A DNA stretch of 64,000 nt from positions 99,046,211 to 99,110,210 of the forward strand of contig JAKCOZ010000001.1 in NCBI GenBank assembly GCA_022605955.1, in the 5' to 3' direction. Below the pieces are notes generated by a model, which did not search any database, had not been told where the DNA came from, and worked only from the letters and a program-made list of their open reading frames with translations. Below are positions 35,170 to 46,261 of the stretch, piece after piece (positions within the stretch are counted from its first letter, which is position 1; every line of letters starts with the position of its first letter). Source of the DNA: Rallus limicola (lineage: Eukaryota; Chordata; Aves; Gruiformes; Rallidae). The translations under genes and the position numbers were made by a program.

Positions 35170-35930
35170 ATATTTAGGGACAGCAGCAACAAGGGGTGCA
35201 AGGGGCAAGAACGAAACATATGAGAGAACAGAAGGACATAGAAAAGGACACACATGAGGAGGGATGAAAGATTTGTGTGAGGAAAAGAGAGGAGAAAGGA
35301 GAAGATACAAGTAAAAGCATACTGTTAGGGGCATGAAAGTAGGTGCTTCGTGACAAATGTATCACTGAGGGGTTTTGGCCCATGGAAGAGACCACATTAT
35401 GATGTAGATGACCCTGAATGGACTGTGGACCATAGTCCTTGGGGATGCTCCAAAGGGATTGTGGCCCACAGAGAAAAGCATACTGGTTTGGGGGTGCCAC
35501 TGAAGGGATGGTGGACCATCGAATAGCCCACACTGTTTCAGGGTTACTTCTGAGGGGCCACAGCCCATGAAGGAGCCCGCATTGGTGCAAAGGGAACAAA
35601 TACGAAACACAAAGCTGTGAAGAAAACCTTCTGCAATACCAGATGACTAACCAAAGGGATTGAGAGAGATTGCATGTAACCTTCTGCAAAAACAAGGGAT
35701 GCTGACCATAGAAAAGAGGAAGAAGAGGTATTGAACTTGATTTAAACCTGGGAAAGGGGAAGGAAAACTTTCCATGTTTTTTGAATGATTTGTTGTCTTT
35801 TTTTTTTTTCTTCTTCCTTTTTCCTCTCAATAGGCACATCTACTATTAAAATTGTATTTTAATTTGTTGTTAAGAAAATAATTTTAGGTTCCTTGTGCTG
35901 TGACTGCTTTGTCTCCACAACAATTCAACA
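35170..35930 (+). mobile_element. Decayed LTR-like element with internal repeats (copy A8?)
   Basis: Has the composition of long bird LTRs. A run of five diverged 35-50 bp modules (35370-35600) each carries a form of 'GTGGCCCAC' or 'GTGGACCAT'. A C/T-rich stretch follows, then 'CTACTATTAAAATTGTATTTTAATT' and TTAGGTTCCTTGTGCTGTGA, matching in order the 'AATAAATTAA ... GAGTCTGTTTTGCCTGTGA' end of related LTRs. Termini are not clear. A 221-codon minus-strand frame (35174-35839) is antisense to the modules and lacks recognisable domains. Confidence 0.5.
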
Positions 35931-36952
35931 AATTCTTGAGGCTGGTATTTGGGATTAAATTTCCAATCTAAACACAAAAGTACTATATTTACATATTCAG
36001 AATCTAAGCGTCATCCTGCAGTGACCTAAAATCAGCTGCCCTCTAAGTTTCTTACAGTCTTCTGGCTTCTCAAGGGCATGTCTATGAGGACCCTGACTCA
36101 GGGCAGGCCCACTTTTGTATGCAATGCTCAGCACCTGCAGCAGTTACAAAGAATATAAAAACATAGTTCAGTCCTCTTCTCTGCATGAAGTTCAAAGAAA
36201 ATCTGAGCCAGATTCATTCATTAATTAAGCAATCTCATTAACTTTAATGGCTTAAAACACTGCTTCTGTGTGTCTTATCCTAGTTTAGCCAATGAAGAGT
36301 TTCTGGATAAGAGACCATACAGCCTATATAGGCTATTCTTCTAAGAAGGTTCTTTGTTCTTTGTTCTTATTTGGTGATATTGACAGTGATGAGGTGGGCA
36401 GAGCCGGACTACATCTTCACAGTCTGCTTCTGAAGTATGTTAAGGGTGAAAACCAGCATATTGTCACAGGCTATAATGCTTACAGAAAACTTTGTGATAA
36501 CTACTAGTGGTAGTTCTTATATTTTAAAATTCTTTTTCATGATTGCAAAGGCAGCATACTCTTAAATCTGTTCTTTGTGACAGTTTTTAATCCATCTGTG
36601 AATTCATATACTTACTAGTGCTGTTTTACTGACTCTCAAAATTTTATCATGTCTTACGATATTTGATGATACATTTTTATTTAGCAAAAAAATAGCTGAG
36701 CTGAAACCAGTGGAGTCATGATAATTTATTGCAACTGAGGATGTTAAAACCCAGCTCACTGAGACACGTGGTTATATGAGAATCTTTTTTTAGTAGTATT
36801 GTACATTTCTAGCCATCAGTGATGCTGTTCCTGAGGATTTTTTTTCTTTAAATTCTAATGAAATCAACTTAATAATAAAATGTAGTCAAGGGTCTAAATT
36901 ATATATCTGGTTTCAGAAAGTCATACCATATTATCAAAGTCAGAAAAGAGTT
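35931..36952. other. Unique sequence, no gene recognised
   Basis: AT-rich, with no recognised repeat or coding homology. Ends with GAGTT (36948-36952), the left target duplicate of the next LTR. Confidence 0.5.
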
Positions 36953-37562
36953 TGCCCTGTGTTCAGCTGGTATAATTTTTTTCATGGTAGCTAGTATGGG
37001 GCTGGTTTTTTGAATTTTATTTGAAACAGTGTGTATAATACAGAGATTATTTTTGTTATACAGAAGTGATTTTTGTTATTGCTGAGTAGTGCTGACACAG
37101 AGCCCAGGCCTTTTCTGGTTCTCACACCACCCCACCAGTGGGATGGCTGGGGCTGGACAAGGAGTTAGGAGGAGATACAGACAGGACAGGTGATGTATAC
37201 TGACCAAACGGACATTCTATACCAGGCCATTCTAAGCTTATAAGGATCTTCGGAAAGAGGAAGGAAGGGCAGGGAGGGGATGGCAGCATTTGGAATGGTT
37301 GAGTTTTCCTTCCCAAGTCACTGTTTCCTGTGCTGGAGCCCTGTTTTCCTGGAGATGGCCGAACACCTGCTTGCCCATTGGGGAGTAGTGAATTAATTCC
37401 TTGTCTTGCTTTAGATGTGCAGCTTTTGATTTCCCCTATTAAACTGTCTTTATCTCAACCCATGAGTTTTTAACTTTTTTGATTCTCTCCCCCACCCGAC
37501 CAGGGGAGAGTGAGTGAGCAGCTGTGTGGTTCTTAGCTGTCAGCTGGGCCTAAACCGTGACG
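36953..37562 (+). mobile_element. Solo LTR, family B, 5-bp target duplication GAGTT
   Basis: About 610 bp. It starts TGCCCTGTGTTCAGCTGGTA (a mutated TGTCCTGGTTTCAGCTGG) and ends CTAAACCGTGACG (expected ACA). GAGTT flanks it at 36948-36952 and 37563-37567. The order of parts is typical: 'GCTGAGTAGTGCTGACACAG', then 'GACAGGACAGGTGA', a TATA-like CTTATAAGG at about 37237, ATTAAA polyadenylation signal at about 37438, 'CTTTATCTCAACCCATGAG' and 'GAGTGAGTGAGCAGCTGTGT'. Assigned to the ERVL-like TGTCCTGGTTTCAG group common in birds. Confidence 0.92.
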
Positions 37563-37599
37563 GAGTTTTAGTAAAATCTCAACTAAATCACAGATTTTC

Positions 37600-37665
37600 T
37601 GCAGCATATGTTATGTATATTATGTATATGTATATTCACACATACATACACACACACACATATAG
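37600..37665. repeat. TATG/TACA/CA microsatellite
   Basis: Imperfect purine-pyrimidine dinucleotide tract: TATGTATATTATGTATATG, then CACATACATACACACACAC. Likely length-polymorphic. Confidence 0.8.
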
Positions 37666-37749
37666 TTTTTACTCCAAATATGTAAATAGACAGAAAATAG
37701 AATTGTCTTCTAAGAGTGGCACTTTTATGTTGGATTAAGCCACTCATTT

Positions 37750-37829
37750 TGAGCAGCTAAATGGGAGTACTACTGCCAGAGGGATGGGATGCCATCCAGA
37801 GGGATCTGGACAGGCTGGAGAAGTGGGCT
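37750..37829 (+). mobile_element. CR1: CR1 ORF2 fragment cut by an LTR
   Basis: Plus-strand piece of the CR1 region just after the RT catalytic motif: 'CCAGAGGGATGGGATGCCAT' then 'CTGGACAGGCTGGAGAAGTG'. It stops exactly where the next LTR's terminus begins (37831). The continuation is not found on the far side. Confidence 0.8.
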
Positions 37830-37830
37830 T

Positions 37831-38000
37831 TGTGGTGGTTGAGCCCTGGCTAAAGGTCAGATGCCCACCAAAATCAGTATATTACTCCCCTTCTTAGTTG
37901 GACAGGGGAGAAAAAAAAATATATTAAGCGGCTCAAGAGTCAAAATCATTAACGACACGGGCAAAACAGGCTCAACACAGCTATACTCAAGAGAAAACAG
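37831..38000 (-). mobile_element. Family A LTR, 3' fragment only (copy A5)
   Basis: On + it starts TGTGGTGGTTGAGCCCTGGC, the reversed 3' terminus of family A, then 'CTTAGTTGGACAGGGGAGAA' and 'GGGCAAAACAGGCTCAACAC'. Similarity fades near 38000, so the 5' four fifths of the LTR are missing or unrecognisable. The right boundary is approximate. Confidence 0.72.
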
Positions 38001-38296
38001 TGAAAAAAAAACCAGCTGTGTACAACAGAGTTGATGCCTTACTCAGTATACCCTGCTATAAAACTACAAAACTAAATCTATGAAGGAAATGGTGCTGAGG
38101 TAAGAGCTAAACTTCTTTTCTTCTTCTTTTCAGGATGGTGTACCACTGCTTGTCTCCAAACAAATATACAGTACTAAAGGCTCAATTCAGTATTGCCAGC
38201 CAAAACTGCCAACTACCAGTCTCACCTGATTGCTTTTTTGTTTCTCATGCAGTATTAAGTGGAAGTTAAGTCACCTGAAGTCATATATAAGATTCA
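38001..38296. other. Unassigned sequence
   Basis: May include decayed LTR sequence. It holds a strong acceptor-like CTTTTCTTCTTCTTTTCAG ending at about 38133, followed by a 44-codon open run with no good donor. Confidence 0.4.
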
Positions 38297-38550
38297 AAGA
38301 ACTGTAGGGATTGGAAGGATCCTCTTAAGATCATCTAGATCAACCGTACAGCTAAAACAGGATCACCTAGAGCACATTGCACAGGATTGTTCTCCAGGGA
38401 GGTCTTGAATACTCCAGAGAAGAAGACTTCTCTGGGCAGCCTGTTCAGTGCTCTGTCACACTCAGAATAAAGAACTTTTCCCTTATATTGCAACGAAACT
38501 TCCCGTGTTCCAGTTTGTGCTCATTTTCTCTTGTCCTGTCACTGGGCACA
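38297..38550 (-). mobile_element. CR1: CR1 LINE 3' end, distinct subfamily
   Basis: Minus strand. 'GTAGGGATTGGAAGGATCCT' is the 3' UTR, then 'CACCTAGAGCACATTGCACA', 'CTTCTCTGGGCAGCCTGTTC' and 'TTCCAGTTTGTGCTCATTTTC', up to 'TTGTCCTGTCACTGGGCAC'. The wording of these blocks differs from the other copies here, indicating another CR1 subfamily. It joins directly to an LTR fragment. Confidence 0.9.
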
Positions 38551-38818
38551 GTAACAGTAAAACAACGGGTATAACAATGATAATATGATACAATATACAA
38601 TTGTCTCACCAAAACACACACAACTCAGCCCCCTCCCTCCCCTCCAAAAACCACGCCTCCTCCCCCTCCTTTTATACTGAGCATGACGTAATTTGCATGG
38701 AATAACCCCTTTGGCCAATCCAGGGTCACCTGTCCTGGATGTATCCCCTCCTCTCATTCCTAGGAAAAGGAATGTTTCTATCATTCAGCTAGAATGTTTT
38801 CTAGCTGAAACCAGGACA
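38551..38818 (-). mobile_element. Family B-related LTR, 5' fragment
   Basis: Minus strand. The right edge is the reversed terminus CTAGCTGAAACCAGGACA. Reading leftward are the U3 block 'GGCCAATCCAGGGTCACCTG', 'CATGACGTAATTTGCATGG', a TATA box (TTTTATACTGAGC reversed) and 'TTGTCTCACCAAAACACACA'. The order matches the LTR at 57946. It stops before the polyadenylation region, at a junction with CR1, so R/U5 are lost. Confidence 0.85.
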
Positions 38819-40887
38819 ATTTGTATACATTAATTTCTTTTAACTTTATGCTTTGGCCAGAGGAAGTACAGAAAGAATCAAAATTCAAGAAGAAGCTAAG
38901 TCTGAGTGAAGAGCTGAAATACCAATGAGGTTAGACTGCAGCTGTTTCATCCTTGCTTTCCTACTACAGCCAAGCCGATACTCCTTACCTTGACAAATGA
39001 AATTTAAGATCTGCTTGACTTACCAGAATTACTTGCATTTTATCACCTACTGGTGATGACTGTCTGGTAATAAAGCTTCAGAGTTCATATCTCAATAAAA
39101 TTCATGTTCCTGCGGTTGCTACTGCTCGATTATATCAGGCCTAGGAATTAAGACATCTATTTATACATAACTGATTTTTACTTCTAGATAAAAAACTAGG
39201 GAAGATTACCCAGATACTACGTTAATCTTGAATAGAATCTCTAATTGACTGTATTGATAACATGCACCAGAAAATATAAACGGAAATATTATATAGAGAA
39301 TATAGGATATTTATTTATTATTTACTGTAAAATATATTTGCAAATTGTTTCAAATCTGCTCAAATACCTAGACTATCTTCATAACAACAATAATGAATGA
39401 GAATTGAAATTATGTACTATCTTCTGTTTTGTATGTGGTAGGATCATTGGTGAGTACTTTCTATGATAATAAATGTTCAGTAGAAATCTAAATTGATTGT
39501 CTTGTTATTTTCCTTATGAATAGAAGAAATTTCACCTTAAAAAACTTCTGAAAAGTCTTCCCAAAATATCTGAAAAATCTTCTCCTGATCATTTATACGA
39601 AAAATAATATGAAGACTCTTGACCCTTCTTGCCATAGTAGGGGATAGAACTGTTTAAGATTTTCAGTTAAGGTGTTTATTGCCCAAATAATATGTCACAT
39701 TTTGAGAAAAGAATCTGTTTTTTATTTAAATTTGTTTAAGAATTATAATGATTTTCAACCTAAACATGTAAAACACTGAAGAAAATGGAGTAGAGGTCGG
39801 TTGGTTTCTTTGTTTGTTTTAGAAAAGCATGATCAAATTGCAATCTATAGATACTTGTAAAATATGTTAAAGAGAAAGATCTTTTAGAGACATAAAACCA
39901 TTTTTTAAATTGTTATCTAGAGAGTGAAATTCAAAAAAATTCTTAGATAAACATGATGAACTGATGAAACTTACAGGGTAGATACAAGGTGAGAGAGAAA
40001 TTCCCGAACTGAAATGACTCACTGAGGTAGAAAGTAAAAAAAATAATGATATTAAAACTTAGATGATGCCATAAAAGGATATAGTAGCACAGATTCAAAG
40101 CTGAATCATAGTAAAAGGTGCAAAATAGAACTATTTACACACAGAACTTGAAAAATCATGTTGACTTAATTTGTTAATCAAAAATATTAATGAGATTTGG
40201 CACAAGTTGAAAAATGTCTAAATGAATATCAGAAGCAGCTTTACTAATGCTAAAAACTCTGATGAAAGGGTTTGTGGCAGAAAATCCTGCAAAAGAATTA
40301 TTGAATACTGAGCAAGGGCAAATAGGAGAAACTAATATGACTGGCAAAGGATATATTTCTCTTGAGGGGACAAAATGCATGGAGCAGAAAAGTGAAAAAA
40401 TAAAAAGAATGTAAATATAAACCAAGACAAAACCAATAAAAATCTGCACAAAACCCCACAAGAGATCCTGAGATGTAATGGGACATTAGCTATTTCTGCA
40501 GGTTTAATTCTGTTTAGGGAATCTACAAAAGCAAACCACGAGGAGCTTTAATCAGTATCAATAAACAGGAACCGAAAAAAGCTTCTGAAGTTTTTCAGCA
40601 CCTCTAAAGTGCAACTGCCTTTAAACCAACACCTTTATTTCTCATAAAATAGTTGATATAAGGGTTAGCTCTATGCAGCAAACAGACCAATTTTGCACTT
40701 TAAAATGTACCTATATGTCTGTATACTGATAGATAATTGACAGTGACATAAATTAGATTAAATGCTAAGATCTGTTAAATAAAAATATATACTCAACAGG
40801 GTAAGAATTGATGCCGAATTATAGGATAGTTTACTGCACCCACTATCTTCTAACAAATAGAAATAATAGGAAATTTTGTTACCTTGT
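38819..40887. other. Unique AT-rich sequence, no gene recognised
   Basis: About 2 kb with no recognised repeat, RNA gene or coding homology. Confidence 0.5.
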
Positions 40888-41440
40888 TGTTGCAGTTTGC
40901 TGTAGCTGTGCTGCTTAGATGGCTTTTGCAAAGCAGCTGTTACAGTTTTCTGCAAGTTCCAGACAGTAAACTTTGGCTAATTCAAGGCTAAAGTTATCTC
41001 TGACGAATCAGAGATGGATTCATAGCACCTCTGTGAATCACATATAGGAGAAAAAAAACTTCTGGCTGGCGCACTTTGCCACTGGAATGCACGGTGGGAA
41101 GATGTGACCAGCTGCACCAATAGCCAAGGCCAGGCCCAGGAGGAGGTGGGGGGAAAGGCATGTGGAAAGAAAGTTTCCCCTGCAGCTTGTGGAGAAGACC
41201 ATGGTGAAGCGGGATGTCCCCTTGCAGCTCATGGATGAGGATGGGGAGCAGAGACATCTACACCCTGTGAAGAGATTGATCCACTCCTCATCAGGCTTGC
41301 CGGGGGACTTGTGACTTTGTGGGGAGTCAGGTCAGGGGAGCCCGGGCCCAAATGTCAGCACCCTATGGAAGGAAGTCTTGCTGAGAGGCCTGTGGTGAGG
41401 AGGTGACTCCCCGATGGAAAGGACTCATGCTGCACTGCGC
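40888..41440 (+). mobile_element. Family A LTR, 5' part only (copy A6)
   Basis: Starts TGTTGCAGTTTGCTGTAGCT. It retains 'GACAGTAAACTTTGGCTAATTC', 'CACTTTGCCACTGGAATGCA', 'GTGGAGAAGACCATGGTGAA' and 'GGAAAGGACTCATGCTGCAC', and then departs from the family. The R/U5-like 3' half is missing. The closest parallel in the window is the first half of A4. Confidence 0.8.
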
Positions 41441-41527
41441 CGTAAGGGAAGTGTGGCATAGCATGTATACGCTGCTGCACATAGCACAGGGGGGTTGCAA
41501 GACTCAGAAAGAGTGAAAATGTTAAAA
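41441..41527. other. Unassigned junction sequence
   Basis: About 90 bp between the truncated LTR and the CR1 that follows; not recognised. Confidence 0.4.
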
Positions 41528-43200
41528 AGTTTTGGTGGAGTTAAACTTCACTGTCCTTGGTGTAAAAGCTGCCATTGATGAGATTCATGACTACCCCACC
41601 TGAAGAACCTGAACAAGTCTATGGCACCTGATGAGATGCATCCCAGAGTCTTCAGGGAATTGACTAATGTGATTGCCAGTCCACTCTCCACCATAAGTCG
41701 TGGTGATCAGGGGAAATCCCTGGTGACTGGAAGAAGGGCAATGCTGTGCCCATTTAAAAAAAAAAAAGTGTTAAAATGACAACCTGGGGAACTACCGCCT
41801 TGTCAGCCTCACCTCTGTGCCTGGGAAGATCATGGAACAGCTTCTCCTAGAAACTAAGGCCCATGGAAGACAGGGAGGTGATTTGTGAGAGTCAGCATGG
41901 CTTCACCAAGGGCAGGTCTTGCCTAACCAACCTGGTGGCTTTCTGTGATGGGGTGACGGCCTCAGTGGACAGAGGAAAAGCAATGGATGCTATCTATCTG
42001 GACTTCTGTAAAGCCTTTGACACAGTCCCACACAGCATCCTTCTCTCTACATTGGAAAGATATGGATTTGATGAGTGGACTCTTTGGTGAATAAGGAATT
42101 GGTTGGATGGTCACACCCAGAGAGTAGTTGTCAAAGGTTTGATGTCCAGATGGAGAGATGTGACAAGTGGTGTCCCTCAGGGGTCTGTATTGGGACTGGT
42201 ATTATTTATTTTCTTCATCAATTACATTGATGGTGAGGTTGAATGCACCCTTAGATGCAAGGTCATTGACGACCTCAATGAGGGAATTGCATCCACCCTC
42301 AGCAAGTGCCGATGATACAAAGCTGGGAGGAGTGGCTGACACGTAGGAACACTGCGCTGCCATCCAGAAAGACCTGGACAGGCTGGAGAGCTGGGCAGGG
42401 AGAAACCAAATGAAGTTCAACAAAAGCAAGTGTAAAGTCTTGCACCTGGGGAGGAACAACCGACTTTATCAGAACAGGCTGGGGGATGACCTGCTGGAAA
42501 AGAGCTCTGTGGAGAAGGACCTGGGGGTCCTGGTTGATGACAGATTGGCTATGAGCCAGCAGTGTGCACTGGTGGCTAAGAGAGCCAATGGGATCCTGGG
42601 ATGCATCAGGAAGAGTGTGTCCAGCAGGTCAAAGGAAGTGATCCTCCCCCTCTACTCTGCGTTGGTCAGGCCCCACCTGGAGTACTGTGTCCAGTTCTGG
42701 GCTCCCTGGTATAAAAAAGACAGGGACCTTCTGGAGAGAGTCCAGAGAAGGGCAACGAAGATGATTAGGGGCCTGGAACATCTCCGCTATGAGGAAAGGC
42801 TGAGTGAGCTGGGTCTGTTCAGCCTGGAGAAAAGAAGACTTAGGGGGGACCTAATTAGTGTTTATAAATATCTTAGACTTGGGATGCAGGGGGAATTGGC
42901 CAGCCCATTTTCAGTGGTCTGTGGGGACAGGACTAGGGGCAATGGCTGTAAGCTGGAGCATAGGAAGTTCCGCACCAACATGCGGATGAACTTTTTCACA
43001 GTGAGGGTGACGAAGCAGTGGAATAGGCTGCCCAGGGAGGTGGTGGAGTCTCCTTCTCTGGAGACACTCAAGTCTCGTCTGGATGCCTATCTATGTAATA
43101 TGAGATAGGGAGCCTGCTTTGGCAGGGGAGTTGGACCCGATGATCTCTTGAGGTCCCTTCCAACCCCTAAGATGCTGTGATTCTGTCATTCTGTGATTCT
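41528..43200 (+). mobile_element. CR1: CR1 LINE, longest copy
   Basis: Plus-strand, about 1.67 kb. It starts in the linker upstream of RT ('GAGTTAAACTTCACTGTCCT', then 'GATGAGATGCATCCCAGAGT') and runs through RT, the C-terminal domain and the 3' UTR ('TTGAGGTCCCTTCCAACCCC'), with tail GTGATTCTGTCATTCTGTG. An A12 run at about 41757-41768 sits inside the ORF2 sequence. The next base begins another CR1. Confidence 0.95.
41590..43108 (+). pseudogene. CR1: CR1 ORF2 (reverse transcriptase) pseudogene
   Basis: RT plus C-terminal domain of CR1 ORF2p. The open segment 41863-42090 has [16 protein letters not shown] and [20 protein letters not shown] follows at about 42091, where related copies read Arg or Trp. 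The segment 42103-42315 keeps [10 protein letters not shown]. An imperfect duplication of the 'NDID ... CTLSK' stretch follows, and a one-base loss turns the catalytic F-A-D-D codons (about 42306-42318) out of frame. The last 232 codons (42410-43108) are intact and include [20 protein letters not shown] and [20 protein letters not shown]. The N-terminal endonuclease is absent. Not functional. Confidence 0.93.
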
Positions 43201-44056
43201 TAGCAAGTCTGTGGGTGACACCAAGCTGAGTGGTGCAGTTGACACACCAGAGGGATGGGATGTCATCCAGAGAGACCTGGCCAAGCTGGAGCAGTGGGCC
43301 CAGGTGAACCTCATGAAGTTCAACAATGAACTGTTGAAGCTCTGCACCTGGGTTGGGGCAAACCTCATCATTAATACAGGCTGGGACATGAAGTGGTAGG
43401 GAACAGCCCTGTAGAGAAGGATTTGAGGATGGTGATGAATGAGAAGCTCAACATGAGCCAACAATTCACACTCACAGCAGAGAATCCTGGGCTGCATCAA
43501 AAGGAATGTGACCAGCAGGTCAAGGAAGATGTTTCTGCCCCTCTACATGACTCTCATAAGACCCCACCTGGAGTACTGCGTTCGGTTCTGGAGTCCCCAA
43601 CATAAGGAGGGCTGTGAAGATGATTGGAGGGCTGGAGCACCTCTCATAGGCTGAGACAGTTGGGTTTGTTCAACCTGGAGAAGAGAAGGCTCAGGAGACA
43701 CCTTATAGCAGCCTTCCAATACCTGAAGGGGGCCTACAAGGAAGCTGGGAAGGAACTTTAAAGAAAGGCATGTAGTGCTAAGTCAAGGGGGAATGTTTTG
43801 AAATTGGAAAGGTATAGATTAAGATTGGATATTAGGAAGAAGTTCTTCACTGTTAGGTGGTGAGACACTGGAACAGGTTGCCTAGGGAGGTGGTGGCTGC
43901 CCCTTCCCTAAAAATGTTCAAGGCCAAGTTGGATGGGGCCTTCAGCAACCTGGTCTAAGGAGAGGTGTCCCTGCCCATGGCAGGGTGGTTGGAGGTTGGT
44001 GATCTTTAAGGTCCCTTCCAACCCAAACCATTCTATGATTCTATGATTCTGTGATC
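43201..44056 (+). mobile_element. CR1: Second CR1 LINE, abutting the first
   Basis: Plus-strand. It begins exactly after the tail of the previous CR1, at the codons following the RT catalytic block ('AGCAAGTCTGTGGGTGACAC', equivalent to SKFADDT). It continues through 'GAGCAGTGGGCCCAGGTGAA', 'ACCCCACCTGGAGTACTGCG' and the 3' UTR 'AAGGTCCCTTCCAACCCAAA' to a tail of ATTCTATGATTCTATGATT. Several small deletions break the frame. Its 3' UTR differs from the upstream copy, so this is a separate insertion and not a tandem duplicate. Confidence 0.93.
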
Positions 44057-45057
44057 AGTATCCTGAACAGCTTATTCTTTGAAAAAATCTAAATGTCCTA
44101 AGAAATGGACTTCAGAATTATAGAGAAAGAATTATTTCAAAAATCAGAAGAACTGAGAAAGATAATACAAGCAATTATGTACAGCTGTTCTTTTTTAAAA
44201 AAAAAAAAAAGAAGTATATTTTTCTTGCATGAGACATAAGTTCAGTGCTTTCCTCTGTACAAAAAATGTAGGAGGTGTTGCATTTAGTCCAAGAGTGAGT
44301 CAACATGTACTTTAGCAAATTTTCCTAAAATAGTACCATTAGCAGCTTCTGCACAATGCTGCAGAAAAATAACAGACTTATGAATCACCCTTGCCAAATA
44401 CATGGAAAATATCTTAAAGGAATACAGAAGGATGGAGAGGAGGAAACACTGGGAAAAAGAAGATTCTATCGTTTCATCATTTCCCCAAATGTGTGTTAAA
44501 TACAAAGGTTCTTCTGTATTATACATTGCATGTGCCTGTGAGTGTATATATAAATATGGAAAGTTTCAAAAACTTCTTGTTATTCTATCTTTCTAATTAA
44601 ATACCAAATGCAGTTGGCTAGAGGGTTTTTTTCCTGGTTCTGTCCTTTTATATTCACTGCCACAAGAAACATGGTCACTGAGCAATTGAACAGACTGGAG
44701 AGATAGGGACACAAAATTGCTGATTTTGTGGAAAAGCCCTGCTGCAATTCCTCCTTCTTCCTTACTCTTCAGTGACCTCTGTATTTAGTCCATCTCCTCT
44801 TTTCTAGGTGTGGCACCTATGTGGCTACAGTGTATCAGCTAGCAGGTGTTTTTACAGCATTGGTGGGATCAGGAAATAATGATTGCAAAGTCAGTGGGAC
44901 AGATAGTGACCTTGTAACATAGCTGTGTTCAAGTCTCCTTAAAGTACCAATTATTTTACTCTAAGTTGTTCTAAAGCCATGAGTAGCACGTTATAAGCAT
45001 TGATCTGGCTTAACAGTATCTTCCTTATGAGTACAAAGAAAATGGGAGTAATATAGG
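44057..45057. other. Unique sequence
   Basis: No gene recognised. A 6-T run followed by a 14-A run lies at about 44190-44211. Confidence 0.5.
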
Positions 45058-45718
45058 TAATTCTTCCCCTTTACTCCACTCTCATGAGACTCCACCTGAA
45101 TTACCATATTCATCTCTGAGCCAGCAACGTATGCTTTCAACTCTGAAAGCCAACAGTATCCTGGGCTGCATCAAAAGAAGTATGACCATCAGGTTGACGT
45201 AGGTGATTCTGCCCCTCTTCTTTGCTCTGGTGAGACCTCAGCTGGAGTACTGTGTCTTGCTCTGGGGGACCACAACATAAGAAGGACACGGACCTTTTTT
45301 GACTGAGTCCAGAAGAGGGCCACGAAAATGATCAGAGGGCTGGAGCACCTCTCTGTGAAGACAGGCTGAGAGAGTTGGTCTTGTTCAGCTTGGGGAAGAA
45401 AAATATTTCAATACTTAAAGAGGTCTTGTAAGAAAGATGTGGACAAGTTATTTTTTAGGGCCTGTTCCAATAGGACAAGGGGCAATGGTTTCCAAATAAA
45501 AGAGGGTAGATTCAGACTAGATATAAGGAGGAATTGTTTTATGATGTAGGTGGTGAAACACTGGAAGAGGTTGCCCAGAGATGTACTGGGCAGGTTGGAT
45601 GGGACTTTGAATAACCTGATCTAGTTGAAGATGTCCCTGACTATGGGACCCAGATCATTTGAACCCAAATGATCTTTGAGGTCTCATAGAATCCAAACCA
45701 ATCTGTGTTTCTGTGAAT
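45058..45718 (+). mobile_element. CR1: CR1 LINE with a rearranged 5' end
   Basis: Plus-strand CR1 C-terminal ORF2 and 3' UTR ('AGGGCCACGAAAATGATCAG', 'GAGGTTGCCCAGAGATGTAC', 'TGAAGATGTCCCTGACTATG'). The first 60 bp ('CTTCCCCTTTACTCCACTC ... CACCTGAATTACCATATTC') represent a region of ORF2 that appears again downstream at 45208-45260. The copy therefore has a displaced or duplicated leading segment. The tail is degenerate (CTGTGTTTCTGTG). Confidence 0.9.
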
Positions 45719-46261
45719 AGGAACTTACTGAAAATGAAATTCATCTTCAAAGACACCTAACATTTTGAAGGAAACTGATACTGCTTGTATACTGAAAGTT
45801 GAGATGCATTGTGTGGTACAAATGAACTGCTACTATTAAAAAAAACACATAAGAAGAAATATAATCCTTTCAGCAAAAATTGATTTTTATGTAGAGAAAG
45901 ATGAATTATATTAAGATCATTCAGACATCATGAAATTATCCCTTTATTTGAGCAATGTGATAATGCCTGTGTGTTTTTATCTACACAGCCAGAAATGATA
46001 TAGTTTAAACTCCAATGAAGAAAGAAATAATGCACCCTAAGGTTTAGAAAAATCAGTTCATTGAAATCCAAAAGGATAATTCATACTCATTTGACTGTTT
46101 GTATACCAGAGACTTTGTATCTGAAACATAACACATTAAGGAGATTTGATCTTAATAAAAATGTCTACATGAAAACAGTTAGAAGAATAGATCTTAATGC
46201 AATTTCAGAGCCATTCAGAATTTTTTACTATGTGTTGTCTAGAAGTTGTAGATCTTCACTC
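45719..46261. other. Unique sequence
   Basis: No recognised gene or repeat. Confidence 0.5.

Noticed and set aside
35174..35839. Long minus-strand open frame of 221 codons as a possible gene
   Set aside because: It overlaps an LTR-like element with internal modules, has a lysine-rich start from a poly-pyrimidine tract and contains no recognisable domain.
38134..38275. Possible exon after a strong CTTCTTCTTTTCAG
   Set aside because: No convincing donor before the stop, and it lies next to decayed LTR sequence.
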